Shown here: positions 55,513 through 64,000 of the stretch, piece after piece
Layout of the letters: each line of letters opens with the position of its first letter
Numbering within the stretch: the first letter of the stretch is position 1
From: Segatella copri
GTDB taxonomy: Bacteria > Bacteroidota > Bacteroidia > Bacteroidales > Bacteroidaceae
NCBI RefSeq assembly: GCF_019249655.2
Contig: NZ_CP137557.1
Coordinates: 2,947,001-3,011,000 of the forward strand
Length of the DNA: 64,000 nt
Reading direction: 5' to 3'
The notes under the pieces: model-generated
The model's input: only the letters and a program-made list of their open reading frames with translations
Told to the model about the DNA's origin: nothing
Databases searched by the model: none
Made by a program: the position numbers and the translations under genes

Positions 55513-57042
55513 TTACTTCTTCTGCTTCAAGTCATAAAGATCCTTGCGGCGATCGCGAAGATTTCTTACAGCACCATAGGTATGAAGCTCGTTCAGAAGG
55601 TTCAAATCAACATCCGAAACGAGAATCATCTCGGTATTCGGTGTTGCCTCCGAACGCTTGCCGTCGTTAGGGAAGGCGAAGTCGCAAGGAGTGAATACGG
55701 CACTCTGGGCATACTGGATATCCATGTTGTGAACACGAGGCAAGTTGCCCACACTACCCGCAATGGCTACATAGCACTCATTCTCGATGGCACGCGCCTG
55801 GGCACAGACTCTTACTCGGGAGTAAGCATTCTGCGTATCGGTCATGAACGGAACGAAGAGAATCTGCATGCCATCCTCTGCCATTAATCTTGACAACTCA
55901 GGGAACTCCACGTCATAGCAGATCACGATACCAATCTTACCGCAATCGGTGTCGAAAGTCTGGATATGGCTACCGCCGCTCAATCCCCAGCACTTCTGCT
56001 CATCTGGCGTTACGTGAATCTTCTCATACATATCCACGCTACCATCTCTACGGCACAGGAAGCCCACGTTATAGAGGGAGTCATCCTTGAGATAAGGCAT
56101 ACTACCCGTGATGATGTTGATGTTGTAACTGATGGCCAACTCTCGGAATCGGTCACGAATCTCATCGGTATATTGAGCCATCATGCGGATGCTCTGTGCC
56201 TCACCCAAATCGTTGAATCTCGCCATCAATGGCGCATTGAAATACTCTGGGAAGAGGATGAAATCGCTCTTGTAATCGCTCACGGAATCCACGAAGAACT
56301 CCACCTGCTCAAAGAGGTCGTCCACCGAAGCGTATGGACGCATCTGCCACTGTACCAGACCGATTCTCACGGTTGGTTTTCTATCTACATAAGAATCCGT
56401 AGGTGGCTGATAGTAGATGTTATCCCACTGCAGCAGGGTGGCGCAGTGTTCGCTCTCCTCATCACTAGGAAGATAGTTGCGGATGACGCGACGCACGTGG
56501 AAATCGTTAGAGAGCTGGAAGGTAAGAACCGGATCATAGATTTCACGGTTTCTTACGTGCTCGATATACTCCTTAGGGCGCATCTTGTCGGCATACTTAT
56601 GATAGTTTGGAATACGACCTCCAAACATGATAGCCTTCAGGTTGAGCTTCTCGCAGAGTTCCTTGCGATACTCATACATACGGCGCGCCAATCGCAAGCC
56701 ACGATAGTCTGGGTGGATAAACACCTCAATGCCGTAAAGGATATTTCCATGAGGATTGTGGGTATTGAAGGTTTCATTACCCGTAACCTGAGCATAGGTA
56801 TGGTCGCCTTTCACCATATCATAGTTAACGATGATAGAGAGGGCACAGCCCACAATCTTATCATCCACGATGATAACCACCTGTCCCTCAGGGAAGATAG
56901 TAATGAGTTTCTTAATCTGTTCTTTTGTCCAGAATACATCTGAGTCAGCGTAAATACGCTTAAACGACTTGGCGAGCTGGTCGTAATCCTCCATGCGGAG
57001 GTTGCGCATACCCACCTTTTCTATTTTTCGAGTTGGTTCCAT
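55513..57042 (-). CDS. GNAT acetyltransferase - carbon-nitrogen hydrolase fusion
   Basis: 509 residues from ATG 57042. ATG 57081 is excluded because it falls in the promoter box. An N-terminal GNAT domain (about 10-205) has YGIEVFIHPDYRGLRLARRMYEYRKEL. A C-terminal nitrilase-superfamily domain (about 220-495) has the Glu-Lys-Cys triad in LFPEYF, YEKIHVTPDE and IVICYDVEFPE. Fusions of this kind are annotated as bifunctional amidase/acetyltransferases; substrate is unknown. Confidence 0.9.
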   Translation of the reverse strand: MEPTRKIEKVGMRNLRMEDYDQLAKSFKRIYADSDVFWTKEQIKKLITIFPEGQVVIIVDDKIVGCALSIIVNYDMVKGDHTYAQVTGNETFNTHNPHGNILYGIEVFIHPDYRGLRLARRMYEYRKELCEKLNLKAIMFGGRIPNYHKYADKMRPKEYIEHVRNREIYDPVLTFQLSNDFHVRRVIRNYLPSDEESEHCATLLQWDNIYYQPPTDSYVDRKPTVRIGLVQWQMRPYASVDDLFEQVEFFVDSVSDYKSDFILFPEYFNAPLMARFNDLGEAQSIRMMAQYTDEIRDRFRELAISYNINIITGSMPYLKDDSLYNVGFLCRRDGSVDMYEKIHVTPDEQKCWGLSGGSHIQTFDTDCGKIGIVICYDVEFPELSRLMAEDGMQILFVPFMTDTQNAYSRVRVCAQARAIENECYVAIAGSVGNLPRVHNMDIQYAQSAVFTPCDFAFPNDGKRSEATPNTEMILVSDVDLNLLNELHTYGAVRNLRDRRKDLYDLKQKK

Positions 57043-57078
57043 AACAACTGTATTTTTATTATTATCTAAATCCGGGTG

Positions 57079-57109
57079 CAAAGATACAGCAAATTATAGA
57101 TACGACAAA
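57079..57109 (-). promoter_or_regulatory. promoter of the GNAT-nitrilase gene
   Basis: TTTG, 19 bp, TATCTTTG on the minus strand; fixes the start at 57042. Confidence 0.8.
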
Positions 57110-57192
57110 GAGTTTTCGCAAATAATTGATATTTACGAAAACTCTTTTCATGAATTTTACATCAGGAAAGCCTTTTCATTGTCATTTAAATA

Positions 57193-58965
57193 CTAAAACT
57201 TGGCATCCTCCTGCGGAATCGCCTCATCATGATCATCCAGATAAAGCAACCTGGCAGGATGATACTTCCCGCTTGCCACCGAGTATTCATCCAGGCGATA
57301 AGGAGTTCGGATGCCGCCGATACCCAGCATGGTATGGAAAGCAGAAAGACTCGTCTGCACCTGTTTCGTGCGATTTTCTTCCAATGCCTTCCATGCGCCT
57401 GGATATTGCTTTCCGAAACCTTCGGAGGTCCAGATGATGAAAGGCACATGCAGTTCGTAATCAGATGCCTTCGGGGCAGCATGCAGGAAGAGGCGACGGT
57501 CGTCATCAAAGACATTCTCGCCATGGTCGCTGGTATAGAGCATTGCCGATGTAGGCTGGCAGGTTGCCCCATCCGTCTTTGCCTGAAGCTTTGCCTGAGT
57601 CTTAGCTAGAGCCTTAGTTTGAAGCTTCTCCCATTTCTGCAGACGTTCTACGATACCATGCAGAATATAATCGGTATATCGGATGGTATTATCGTAGGCA
57701 TTCAACAAATCCTGTCGATTCTCCGGCTTCGCTTCACTCCTGCTATCGGGCTTGAAGTAAGCAAAACTCCTAGGATAGCGCTCCTGATAATTGAAGTGCG
57801 AACCATAGGTATGAAGCACCACGAAGAGCTTGCGATAGCGGTAATGGGAAGACGAGGAAGCATCAGCCAATGGCAATATCTCATCCAGTTTCTGCAACAG
57901 ATCCTCATCATAATGGTTGCCTTGTGAAGCATCCTCTGTCTTCAGGAAATAATGCTCATCAGCCTGTTCTCCCAGAAAATCGATAAACGAATGGTTGGGC
58001 TGTTGGTTACTGATAAACACGGTATGGAATCCGGCTTCCTTGAATGCCGCCAGGATGCCTTTCTCATGAAAGAGCCGCTCAAAATCCTCTGCCGATGCTG
58101 CCGAAAGGAGCATCGGTACACTCTTGTGGGTGGTGTTACTCTGCGTCATGGCATCAGGAAAGGCGATGATACCCGGTGTCTTCGAAAGCAACGGGTTGGT
58201 ATCCCGCGGATAGCCATAGAGACTGAAGTTATGGGCTCTCGCCGTCTCACCCACCACCATCACATACACCTCTGGAGCCTCAGCATCGTGCTCGCTCCTG
58301 GCATCAAACTTGAAGTCCCTGCTTGCCTCCCTGTAATTTTCCGATGCCGCATTGCGCTCGAAAGCCAGATAGAGATTGTAACAGACGTTGACAGGATAGA
58401 GCTGGTTGCGCATGCAGTAATCATCCACCGCCACATAGCATGCCAGCAGACAGAAGAGGCCGATACCTCCCACCTCCATCACCCATTTTCGAACGTGATG
58501 CTGAAATGCAGCCGATATCTGATGTTTCTTCCTGATATGGATAATGCCCAGAACCAGCAGTGGCAGATAGATGACGAAGACACCCACCACGGCAGGAGCC
58601 AGATTATCCAGGAGTTCCATCGCTTCACCCGCATTGGTGGTTACGAGATTCAGAAACATATCCACCGCTATCACTCCCGTACCGAAGAGATAGAGCAGCA
58701 CCAGCTGGAAGGCTGCGAAAAAGATGAAGATGAACGCCCACCATACCATCTTTCCCGGACATTTGGCGACGGAAAAGAACCACATATACAGTGCCAAAGG
58801 CAGCAGCACGTTGACACCACAAGCCCAGAAAGATAATCTTTCGGTAAAGCACAGGGCTATATTAGGCAGCAGCAGCGCCACCACCGCATAACCATAAAGA
58901 AAGGCTCCCGAAGACACCTTATTATATATAGTATTACATATCGTTTTACATATAGAATTATTCAT
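57193..58965 (-). CDS. lipid A phosphoethanolamine transferase-like (sulfatase fold)
   Basis: 590 residues. Five membrane helices in the first 185 residues, then a periplasmic sulfatase-like domain. It has MVVGETARAHNFSLYGYPRDTNP (metal Glu), the catalytic Thr in TQSNTTHKSVPMLLS, and YTSDHGENVFDD. It transfers phosphoethanolamine from phosphatidylethanolamine to lipid A or a similar glycan and can lower cationic-peptide binding. A low-complexity insert LQTKALAKTQAKLQAKTDG (about 465-485) interrupts the domain. Ends 110 bp before the GNAT promoter. Confidence 0.88.
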   Translation of the reverse strand: MNNSICKTICNTIYNKVSSGAFLYGYAVVALLLPNIALCFTERLSFWACGVNVLLPLALYMWFFSVAKCPGKMVWWAFIFIFFAAFQLVLLYLFGTGVIAVDMFLNLVTTNAGEAMELLDNLAPAVVGVFVIYLPLLVLGIIHIRKKHQISAAFQHHVRKWVMEVGGIGLFCLLACYVAVDDYCMRNQLYPVNVCYNLYLAFERNAASENYREASRDFKFDARSEHDAEAPEVYVMVVGETARAHNFSLYGYPRDTNPLLSKTPGIIAFPDAMTQSNTTHKSVPMLLSAASAEDFERLFHEKGILAAFKEAGFHTVFISNQQPNHSFIDFLGEQADEHYFLKTEDASQGNHYDEDLLQKLDEILPLADASSSSHYRYRKLFVVLHTYGSHFNYQERYPRSFAYFKPDSRSEAKPENRQDLLNAYDNTIRYTDYILHGIVERLQKWEKLQTKALAKTQAKLQAKTDGATCQPTSAMLYTSDHGENVFDDDRRLFLHAAPKASDYELHVPFIIWTSEGFGKQYPGAWKALEENRTKQVQTSLSAFHTMLGIGGIRTPYRLDEYSVASGKYHPARLLYLDDHDEAIPQEDAKF

Positions 58966-59010
58966 AGCCTACACCTTATTATATATAGAGCATATCATGA
59001 AAAAGCCTCA

Positions 59011-60147
59011 TCAAAATGCTTCGTTGATATTGAAGAGGAAACCGGATTGTCCCGACTTTCCAAAACCATAATCCAATCTTACATTCACATCCTTCTTGAA
59101 TTCCCAGCGATAGCCCACACCGGCATTCGGCAGAATCTGCCGGCTTCTCATGGCAGAGAACTTAGGAAAAACGGTGCCGGCTCCTGCCCAAACCACAATG
59201 CCGTTGCGCTTCCACACATGCTGGCGCAGCTCCACCGTAGCCTCCAGTGAATGCTTGTCACGATAGCGCCCCTCGTAGTAGCCACGCATCGAACTGGTTC
59301 CGCCCAACTCCGCCATCATGCCCCACGAAGGATTTCCGAAATTAAAATTGGCTCCGAAATCCTCAGCAAGTATCGTTCCCTTACCCAGCCGCTGATAAGC
59401 ATCAAAGCGGAATTTCGTACTGCTGAAGGCATAGTCATTGCCCATGAACTTAGGCCGGAACATCTGCTTGATATTCAGATAGATGCCCCGATGTGGATTG
59501 GTCAGGTTATCTCGATTATCATAAACCAGCGATACACCCGCTCCCACATTCCAGGTATGCTTATCCATGCCCTGCAACAGTTCCGGACGTTCTATCTGCT
59601 TTCCGATTACATAATCATAAGCCGCCATCGGTCCTACATAGAAGTTATCAGCCACCTTGATGAGGAAGCTTGCCTCCACCTGAGCCTGCCATCGTTTCAT
59701 ATCGCTCTTGTTGTCGTCGTTATCGCCCATCTCAAAACCCATTCCCCAGAAATCAGAAGGGAATGAATAGAAATAAAGGTGATAGTCTATGCGATAGCGC
59801 CCCTGGGGTGCGAGGTGGTTACCCCTAACACCCAACATATAGAACCCCACCGTGCTCACATCGCCAAAGAGCGATACATTGGAAGGAGGAAGAATGCTGT
59901 CATTCACATCTGTACGATAGAGACCCGCCGCCACCATGCCCAAGCCAAACTTGGTATCGGATGCATAGTGCGGACCACCTATCACACTGAAGTCAAAACG
60001 CTTATGCTTCTTGTTCTTATTGGCATCATTGAAGTAATCCAGAAAGCGCGTCATCCACGATTTCCTGGTTTGAAGAGTTGAATCCGGCTCCGAGGCATAG
60101 CTGCCCAATGCCAACATCATAACAAGTATTGTCAGGATATGCTTCAT
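59011..60147 (-). CDS. D15/BamA-type outer-membrane barrel without POTRA domains
   Basis: 378 residues from ATG 60147 (signal peptide MKHILTILVMMLALGSYA); frame-open sequence above it overlaps the PCMD gene. The barrel carries motifs of the surface-antigen (D15) family, such as GAGVSLVYDNRDNLTNPHRGIYLNI and GGTSSMRGYYEGRYRDKHSLEATVELR. It ends in the beta-signal FLFNINEAF. POTRA domains are absent, as in patatin-associated or stand-alone D15 barrels. Function unknown. Confidence 0.85.
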   Translation of the reverse strand: MKHILTILVMMLALGSYASEPDSTLQTRKSWMTRFLDYFNDANKNKKHKRFDFSVIGGPHYASDTKFGLGMVAAGLYRTDVNDSILPPSNVSLFGDVSTVGFYMLGVRGNHLAPQGRYRIDYHLYFYSFPSDFWGMGFEMGDNDDNKSDMKRWQAQVEASFLIKVADNFYVGPMAAYDYVIGKQIERPELLQGMDKHTWNVGAGVSLVYDNRDNLTNPHRGIYLNIKQMFRPKFMGNDYAFSSTKFRFDAYQRLGKGTILAEDFGANFNFGNPSWGMMAELGGTSSMRGYYEGRYRDKHSLEATVELRQHVWKRNGIVVWAGAGTVFPKFSAMRSRQILPNAGVGYRWEFKKDVNVRLDYGFGKSGQSGFLFNINEAF

Positions 60148-60166
60148 AAAGTCAATATTTAAATGA

Positions 60167-61129
60167 TTAATACACCATTGCCACATTATCAATCCACAGG
60201 GTATTGCCCGGCGTACCGATATAGGCTCCGCCATGCGAAGAAGAGAACTGCAGGATGAGATGGCTCGGCGTATCGCCAGCACTCGCCCATCCCACTTCCT
60301 TCACAGGCACACGCTTTCCCTTGCTGTTGCGGGCGTAATCGGTAGAACGGAGACCCATCGTGGCTGCATCGTAACCGGCCATGTGGCGGATGTCACCATA
60401 ATGAATGGTATAGGTGGCATTCTCCACCCATCCATTGGTACTCTTGCCATACTTCACCACCATCGTTCCCACACGCTTGGCCGTGATGTTGCCCTGGGCA
60501 TCCTCATGACGCTTTTGCAGATAGAGCACGGCGATGGCATAGTCGCGACCCGCCACGGTGGATGCACTGCTGAATCCGGTCTGCTTGATGCGATGAGCCA
60601 CATTCGGCATGTAGGTCTTGTAGTCGAATCTCACAGCCTTAGGACGTGCCGTAAACGGGATGCCCCAGTTGATAGCCTTCGGACCATCCTTGGTACTGGT
60701 AATCGGTTCGCGCACATCGCCCAGAAAGAGGGAGCCGGCAGCCAGCACCTTGATGTTGATGAGTCCGAGCACCTTCACCTTTTCTATATGGGTAACCAGT
60801 TTGGCACAATATCCCCCCTCGTGTTTGTCGCGATACACCGAGTTGTTGGTTTTATAGATGCCTGATACATGTGCCAGCACATTGGATGATCCCCATGGCG
60901 AACCGCCCTTGTTGGTATAAGGCGTATTTCCGTTGAGGGTCATATTCGGTCCCACGGCATAGATGGTTTTCTGATTACCGCCGATGATAGCCGATTCCTT
61001 GATATTTCTTACTACCCAGTGGTCCATGTTTCCATATTTCAATGGAACCACCTTTTCCTGTCCCTTTATAGGGAGGCACGACAAGGCGGCAACCGCCATT
61101 GCTATGCCGAATACATTATGCTTCTTCAT
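60167..61129 (-). CDS. PCMD-domain secreted protein
   Basis: 320 residues with a signal peptide (MKKHNVFGIAMAVAALSCLPIKG). The core FDYKTYMPNVAH..YAIAVLYLQKRHED and HLILQFSSSHGGAYIGTPGNTLWIDNVAM matches the PCMD family (putative carbohydrate metabolism domain). A calcium- and sugar-binding beta-sandwich is expected. It precedes the D15 barrel by 19 bp, so they are co-transcribed; the two may act together at the outer membrane. Confidence 0.8.
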   Translation of the reverse strand: MKKHNVFGIAMAVAALSCLPIKGQEKVVPLKYGNMDHWVVRNIKESAIIGGNQKTIYAVGPNMTLNGNTPYTNKGGSPWGSSNVLAHVSGIYKTNNSVYRDKHEGGYCAKLVTHIEKVKVLGLINIKVLAAGSLFLGDVREPITSTKDGPKAINWGIPFTARPKAVRFDYKTYMPNVAHRIKQTGFSSASTVAGRDYAIAVLYLQKRHEDAQGNITAKRVGTMVVKYGKSTNGWVENATYTIHYGDIRHMAGYDAATMGLRSTDYARNSKGKRVPVKEVGWASAGDTPSHLILQFSSSHGGAYIGTPGNTLWIDNVAMVY

Positions 61130-61218
61130 CTCAATACCTTTTATTATTCCTTAATTCATTCTAGGATATTCTTGTTACTATTCTAGGATATTCCTTATCA
61201 TTATCTAACTTGAAACTG

Positions 61219-61226
61219 CAAAGATA
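61219..61226 (-). promoter_or_regulatory. -7 box for the PCMD/D15 pair
   Basis: TATCTTTG on the minus strand, 90 bp before ATG 61129. No clear -33 box. Confidence 0.6.
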
Positions 61227-61324
61227 AAAAAATATTTTCTACTTTTGAGTTTTCCTTGAAACAAACATGAAAATATTAAGAATTTATAATAGATTTATAG
61301 GTTTTTAATCGATGAAAAGCAAAA

Positions 61325-61358
61325 AAGCCCTGCATTTGCGCTAACAAATGCAGGGCTT
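61325..61358 (-). terminator. terminator after rfbB
   Basis: AAGCCCTGCATTTG / CAAATGCAGGGCTT with a T-rich run on the minus strand. Confidence 0.85.
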
Positions 61359-61378
61359 CTATATGATAGGATGTACTA

Positions 61379-62512
61379 CTATCGGTTAGAATACATGTTG
61401 TCGTAGTACTTCTGGTAATCACCAGAGGTTACGTTGTCCATCCATTCCTGGTTCTCGAGATACCATTTTACGGTTTCCTCGATACCCTCCTCAAACTGGA
61501 GAGATGGCTCCCAACCCAATTCCTTCTGCAACTTTCTAGAGTCAATGGCGTAACGCATATCGTGACCCTTTCGGTCGGTTACATAAGTGATGAGATCCAT
61601 ATCCTCGCCTTCCTTTCTGCCGAGCAGACGGTCTACTGTCTTGATGACTACCTTGATAATATCGATGTTCTTCCACTCGTTGAAACCGCCGATGTTGTAA
61701 GTCTCGGCAATCTTACCCTTGTGGAAAATCATATCGATGGCACGGGCATGATCCACTACATACAACCAGTCGCGCACGTTCTCACCCTTACCGTAAACAG
61801 GCAATGGCTTGCGATGACGGATGTTGTTGATGAACAGCGGAATCAACTTCTCTGGGAACTGGTATGGACCGTAGTTGTTAGAGCAGTTGGTTACGATGGT
61901 TGGCATACCGTATGTATCGTGGAAAGCACGAACGAAGTGGTCTGAGCTTGCCTTGGATGCTGAGTATGGAGAGTGAGGATTGTACTTGGTAGTCTCTACG
62001 AAGAACTCCTCGCCGTAAGCCTCGTGGTTCTTACCGCTGGATGCCTTGGTAGTGAAAGGAGCAGGAACGCCCTCAGGGTGAGTCATCTGCAATGCACCGT
62101 AAACCTCATCAGTAGAGATGTGGTAGAAACGCTTGCCCTCGTAACCCTCAGGAAGACTCTCCCAGTAGATCTTTGCCGCCTGGAGCAGAGACAGGGTACC
62201 CATCACGTTGGTATGAGCGAAAGTGAATGGATCCTTGATACTTCTATCTACGTGGCTCTCGGCAGCGAGATGGATGATGCCATCCACCTTGTAGTCCTGC
62301 ATCAGCTTCAACATCAGGTCGAAATCGCAGATGTCGCCCTTAACGAAAGTATAGTTAGGCTTGTCCTCAATGTCCTTGAGGTTAGCCAGGTTGCCTGCGT
62401 ATGTCAACTTATCGAGGTTGATGATGTGATACTCAGGATATTTGTTCACGAAAAGTCTTACTACGTGTGAGCCGATGAAACCAGCACCGCCCGTGATAAT
62501 GATATTCTTCAT
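61379..62512 (-). CDS. rfbB: dTDP-glucose 4,6-dehydratase
   Basis: 377 residues. Rossmann motif ITGGAGFIGSHVV, STDEVYG with the catalytic DE, and YSASKASSDH (Tyr-x3-Lys). Second step of dTDP-L-rhamnose synthesis. It follows rfbD on the minus strand with a 33-bp gap. rfbA and rfbC are not in the window. Confidence 0.95.
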   Translation of the reverse strand: MKNIIITGGAGFIGSHVVRLFVNKYPEYHIINLDKLTYAGNLANLKDIEDKPNYTFVKGDICDFDLMLKLMQDYKVDGIIHLAAESHVDRSIKDPFTFAHTNVMGTLSLLQAAKIYWESLPEGYEGKRFYHISTDEVYGALQMTHPEGVPAPFTTKASSGKNHEAYGEEFFVETTKYNPHSPYSASKASSDHFVRAFHDTYGMPTIVTNCSNNYGPYQFPEKLIPLFINNIRHRKPLPVYGKGENVRDWLYVVDHARAIDMIFHKGKIAETYNIGGFNEWKNIDIIKVVIKTVDRLLGRKEGEDMDLITYVTDRKGHDMRYAIDSRKLQKELGWEPSLQFEEGIEETVKWYLENQEWMDNVTSGDYQKYYDNMYSNR

Positions 62513-62545
62513 TTCAATTAATAATTTACAATTAATAATTAATAA

Positions 62546-63418
62546 TTATTTTGCTTCCGCCAATTCGGCGATGCACTTCTTCAAACTGTCAGTCCAGTAT
62601 GGCACCTTGAAACCGAAGGTCTGCTTCAGCTTACTCTTGTCGAGCACAGAGAAGTGAGGACGCTTCACTGGGCTTGGGAACTCCTCGCTGTAGCAAGGCT
62701 GGATATCGCAGGTATTGCCGCTGAGTTCGCAGATAATCTTAGCAAAGTCGAACCAGGAACATACACCCTCGTTAGAAAAGTGGTAGATACCGGTCTTGTC
62801 GAGCTGGTTGGTCTCGATGATGTGAGAGATGACGGCAGCCAGGTCGCCAGCGTAAGTAGGAGTACCCACCTGGTCGAATACCACCTTCAGGGTGTCGTGA
62901 CTAGCCGTGAGGCTCTGCATCGTCTTCACGAAGTTCTTACCCCACTGCGAGTAGAGCCATGCTGTGCGGATGATGATGTGCTTGCAGCCTGTAGCCTCGA
63001 TGCTCTTTTCTCCTGCGAGCTTGGTCTTGCCGTATACACCGAGGGGGTTGGTTTCCCAGTCTTCCTTGCAAGGGATGTTCTTGTCGCCCTGGAACACATA
63101 GTCTGTGCTCACATGAATCAGGGTTCCATCGACTTCCTTCATCGCTTGCGCCAGGTTGCCTGCCGCCGTATTGTTGAGCAGGTTAGCGAGGTCGAAGTCG
63201 CTCTCTGCCTTATCCACGTTGGTATAGGCAGCGCAGTTAACGATAACCTGGATATCATTTTCCTTCACCTTTTCGCGGATAGCGTCGAGGTTAGTGATGT
63301 CCAATTTCTCATAGCCTTCAGCCACATCGGTGAAGACAAACTTGTGATTGCTGTTTTTGGCGCAAATCTGCATTTCATGGCCGAGCTGACCATTAGCGCC
63401 TGTTACTAATATATTCAT
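62546..63418 (-). CDS. rfbD: dTDP-4-dehydrorhamnose reductase
   Basis: 290 residues from ATG 63418 (MNILVTGANGQLGHEMQ); upstream in-frame sequence precedes the promoter and is not part of it. NADP-binding GANGQLG, STDYVFQG and YGKTKLAGE (YxxxK). Final step of dTDP-L-rhamnose synthesis. Own promoter at 63492-63523; probably co-transcribed with rfbB. Confidence 0.94.
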   Translation of the reverse strand: MNILVTGANGQLGHEMQICAKNSNHKFVFTDVAEGYEKLDITNLDAIREKVKENDIQVIVNCAAYTNVDKAESDFDLANLLNNTAAGNLAQAMKEVDGTLIHVSTDYVFQGDKNIPCKEDWETNPLGVYGKTKLAGEKSIEATGCKHIIIRTAWLYSQWGKNFVKTMQSLTASHDTLKVVFDQVGTPTYAGDLAAVISHIIETNQLDKTGIYHFSNEGVCSWFDFAKIICELSGNTCDIQPCYSEEFPSPVKRPHFSVLDKSKLKQTFGFKVPYWTDSLKKCIAELAEAK

Positions 63419-63491
63419 TGAATTATATTTTTTATTCAACTTATTACCTAATTCCTGCCATATATATAAAGCCATATATATAAATATGTGG

Positions 63492-63523
63492 CAAAGGTAC
63501 GTAATAAATCTGATATACGCAAG
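63492..63523 (-). promoter_or_regulatory. rfbD: promoter of rfbD-rfbB
   Basis: CTTG, 20 bp, TACCTTTG on the minus strand, 74 bp before ATG 63418. Confidence 0.75.
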
Positions 63524-63622
63524 TTTTCGGTGAACAAAGTGAGGATAAAGAGGGAGATAGTAACAAAAATTAAAGATTAGGCTTTGAAAGTATAGAGCAT
63601 AGATATGAAAGTTTAGGGCATA

Positions 63623-63660
63623 AAAAAGCCCATCACCTTCTTTCACAAGAAAATGATGGG
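63623..63660 (-). terminator. terminator with no obvious gene in front
   Basis: 14-bp stem (with two G-U pairs in RNA) CCCATCATTTTCTT / AAGAAGGTGATGGG, loop GTGA, followed by TTTTTT on the minus strand. Confidence 0.8.
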
Positions 63661-63891
63661 TCTTTCCTAAACATAATAGAAAAGCATTTCTGCTTTTTTG
63701 AAAGCAATACTGATTCAATCAAGCAGGCTTCCTATTCAATCAATCCTTTTCCCTAAAAAACTAATACTGTCCTTATTTAAATCAACATACTAAATCAACA
63801 AAAGGAATATTTTATACCTTTAAAACTAACTTTTAAGAAGACTTGAAGTGGTAATAAAACCTTTGTCTTAATTATACTGCTTTTTTGAATT
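63623..63891 (-). ncRNA. candidate small RNA between an orphan promoter box and a terminator
   Basis: The box TACTTTTG (63898-63905, minus strand) and the terminator at 63623-63660 bound about 270 bases without an ORF longer than a few codons after a plausible start. Repeats of GATTGATTGAAT occur inside. A -33 element is lacking, and no known RNA family was recognised. 63906-64000 shows nothing else. Confidence 0.3.
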
Positions 63892-64000
63892 CCGATGCAA
63901 AAGTAGGCATAATTTCTCAAAGTTGTATACCCTAGTAGGAACTTAGTAAACTTTTAAAAAGCAAAAACTCCATAACCACCTGATAATCAATACAGGTTAA

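Noticed and set aside
63661..64000. 6S RNA, tmRNA or RNase P RNA in the right-end gap
   Set aside because: Diagnostic conserved motifs of these RNAs were not seen; only an unclassified candidate is listed.

Overview
The window looks like a chromosomal segment of a gut Prevotella/Segatella-type member of the Bacteroidota. The evidence is the promoter grammar (a -7 box TAnnTTTG, often with TTTG or CTTG 19-20 bp upstream), a HmuY lipoprotein with its TonB-dependent receptor, a NigD-like lipoprotein, OMP_b-brl_3, calycin-like, PCMD and DUF5606 families, long NusB, and C-terminal YNLNG-type tails on secreted proteins. No tRNA, rRNA, CRISPR array or transposase was recognised.

Layout. 1-4.3 kb: a polysaccharide locus (zinc-ribbon TackOD1-like membrane protein cut by the window edge, family 2 glycosyltransferase, nucleotide-sugar dehydrogenase, receiver protein). 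4.3-7.9 kb: pyruvate formate-lyase and its activase, with three tiny membrane proteins in front of the activase. 8.2-13.1 kb: a remnant of a hybrid two-component sensor, then secreted GH30 and GH35 enzymes that share upstream sequence motifs (galactan-type degradation is inferred). 13.2-18.4 kb: heme-uptake-like cluster (receptor, HmuY, calycin-like protein, membrane protein). 18.7-23.4 kb: fhs, queH, a metallophosphoesterase and a NigD-like lipoprotein.

23.5-34.7 kb is a defence island: AAA/PD-(D/E)XK protein, DUF1016 nuclease, DUF3791 pair, an orphan minimal nucleotidyltransferase, an McrB/McrC-like pair, and on the other strand a PLD-helicase-DUF3427 protein with a Nudix hydrolase. Near-identical promoter cassettes recur in front of several of these genes. 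34.7-37.9 kb is a non-coding and decayed zone: two tandem arrays (23 bp x 6 and 22 bp x 5) around large palindromes, three copies of a roughly 30-bp element, a promoter-to-terminator unit without a convincing ORF, a Fic C-terminal fragment and an hppA pseudogene.

37.9-64 kb is mostly ordinary chromosome: a multidomain glycosidase, a MATE pump, nusB-yajC-ybbR-coaE-DUF5606, rplY-pth-hslR, a second pair of tiny membrane proteins, an outer-membrane barrel, OMP_b-brl_3, aroB convergent with menC-menE, a GNAT-nitrilase fusion, a phosphoethanolamine transferase, a D15-type barrel, a PCMD protein and rfbB-rfbD. The right end holds a possible small RNA. Links between genes: formate made by PFL can feed fhs, while the glycosidases, receptors and surface-polysaccharide genes form the cell-envelope and nutrient theme.
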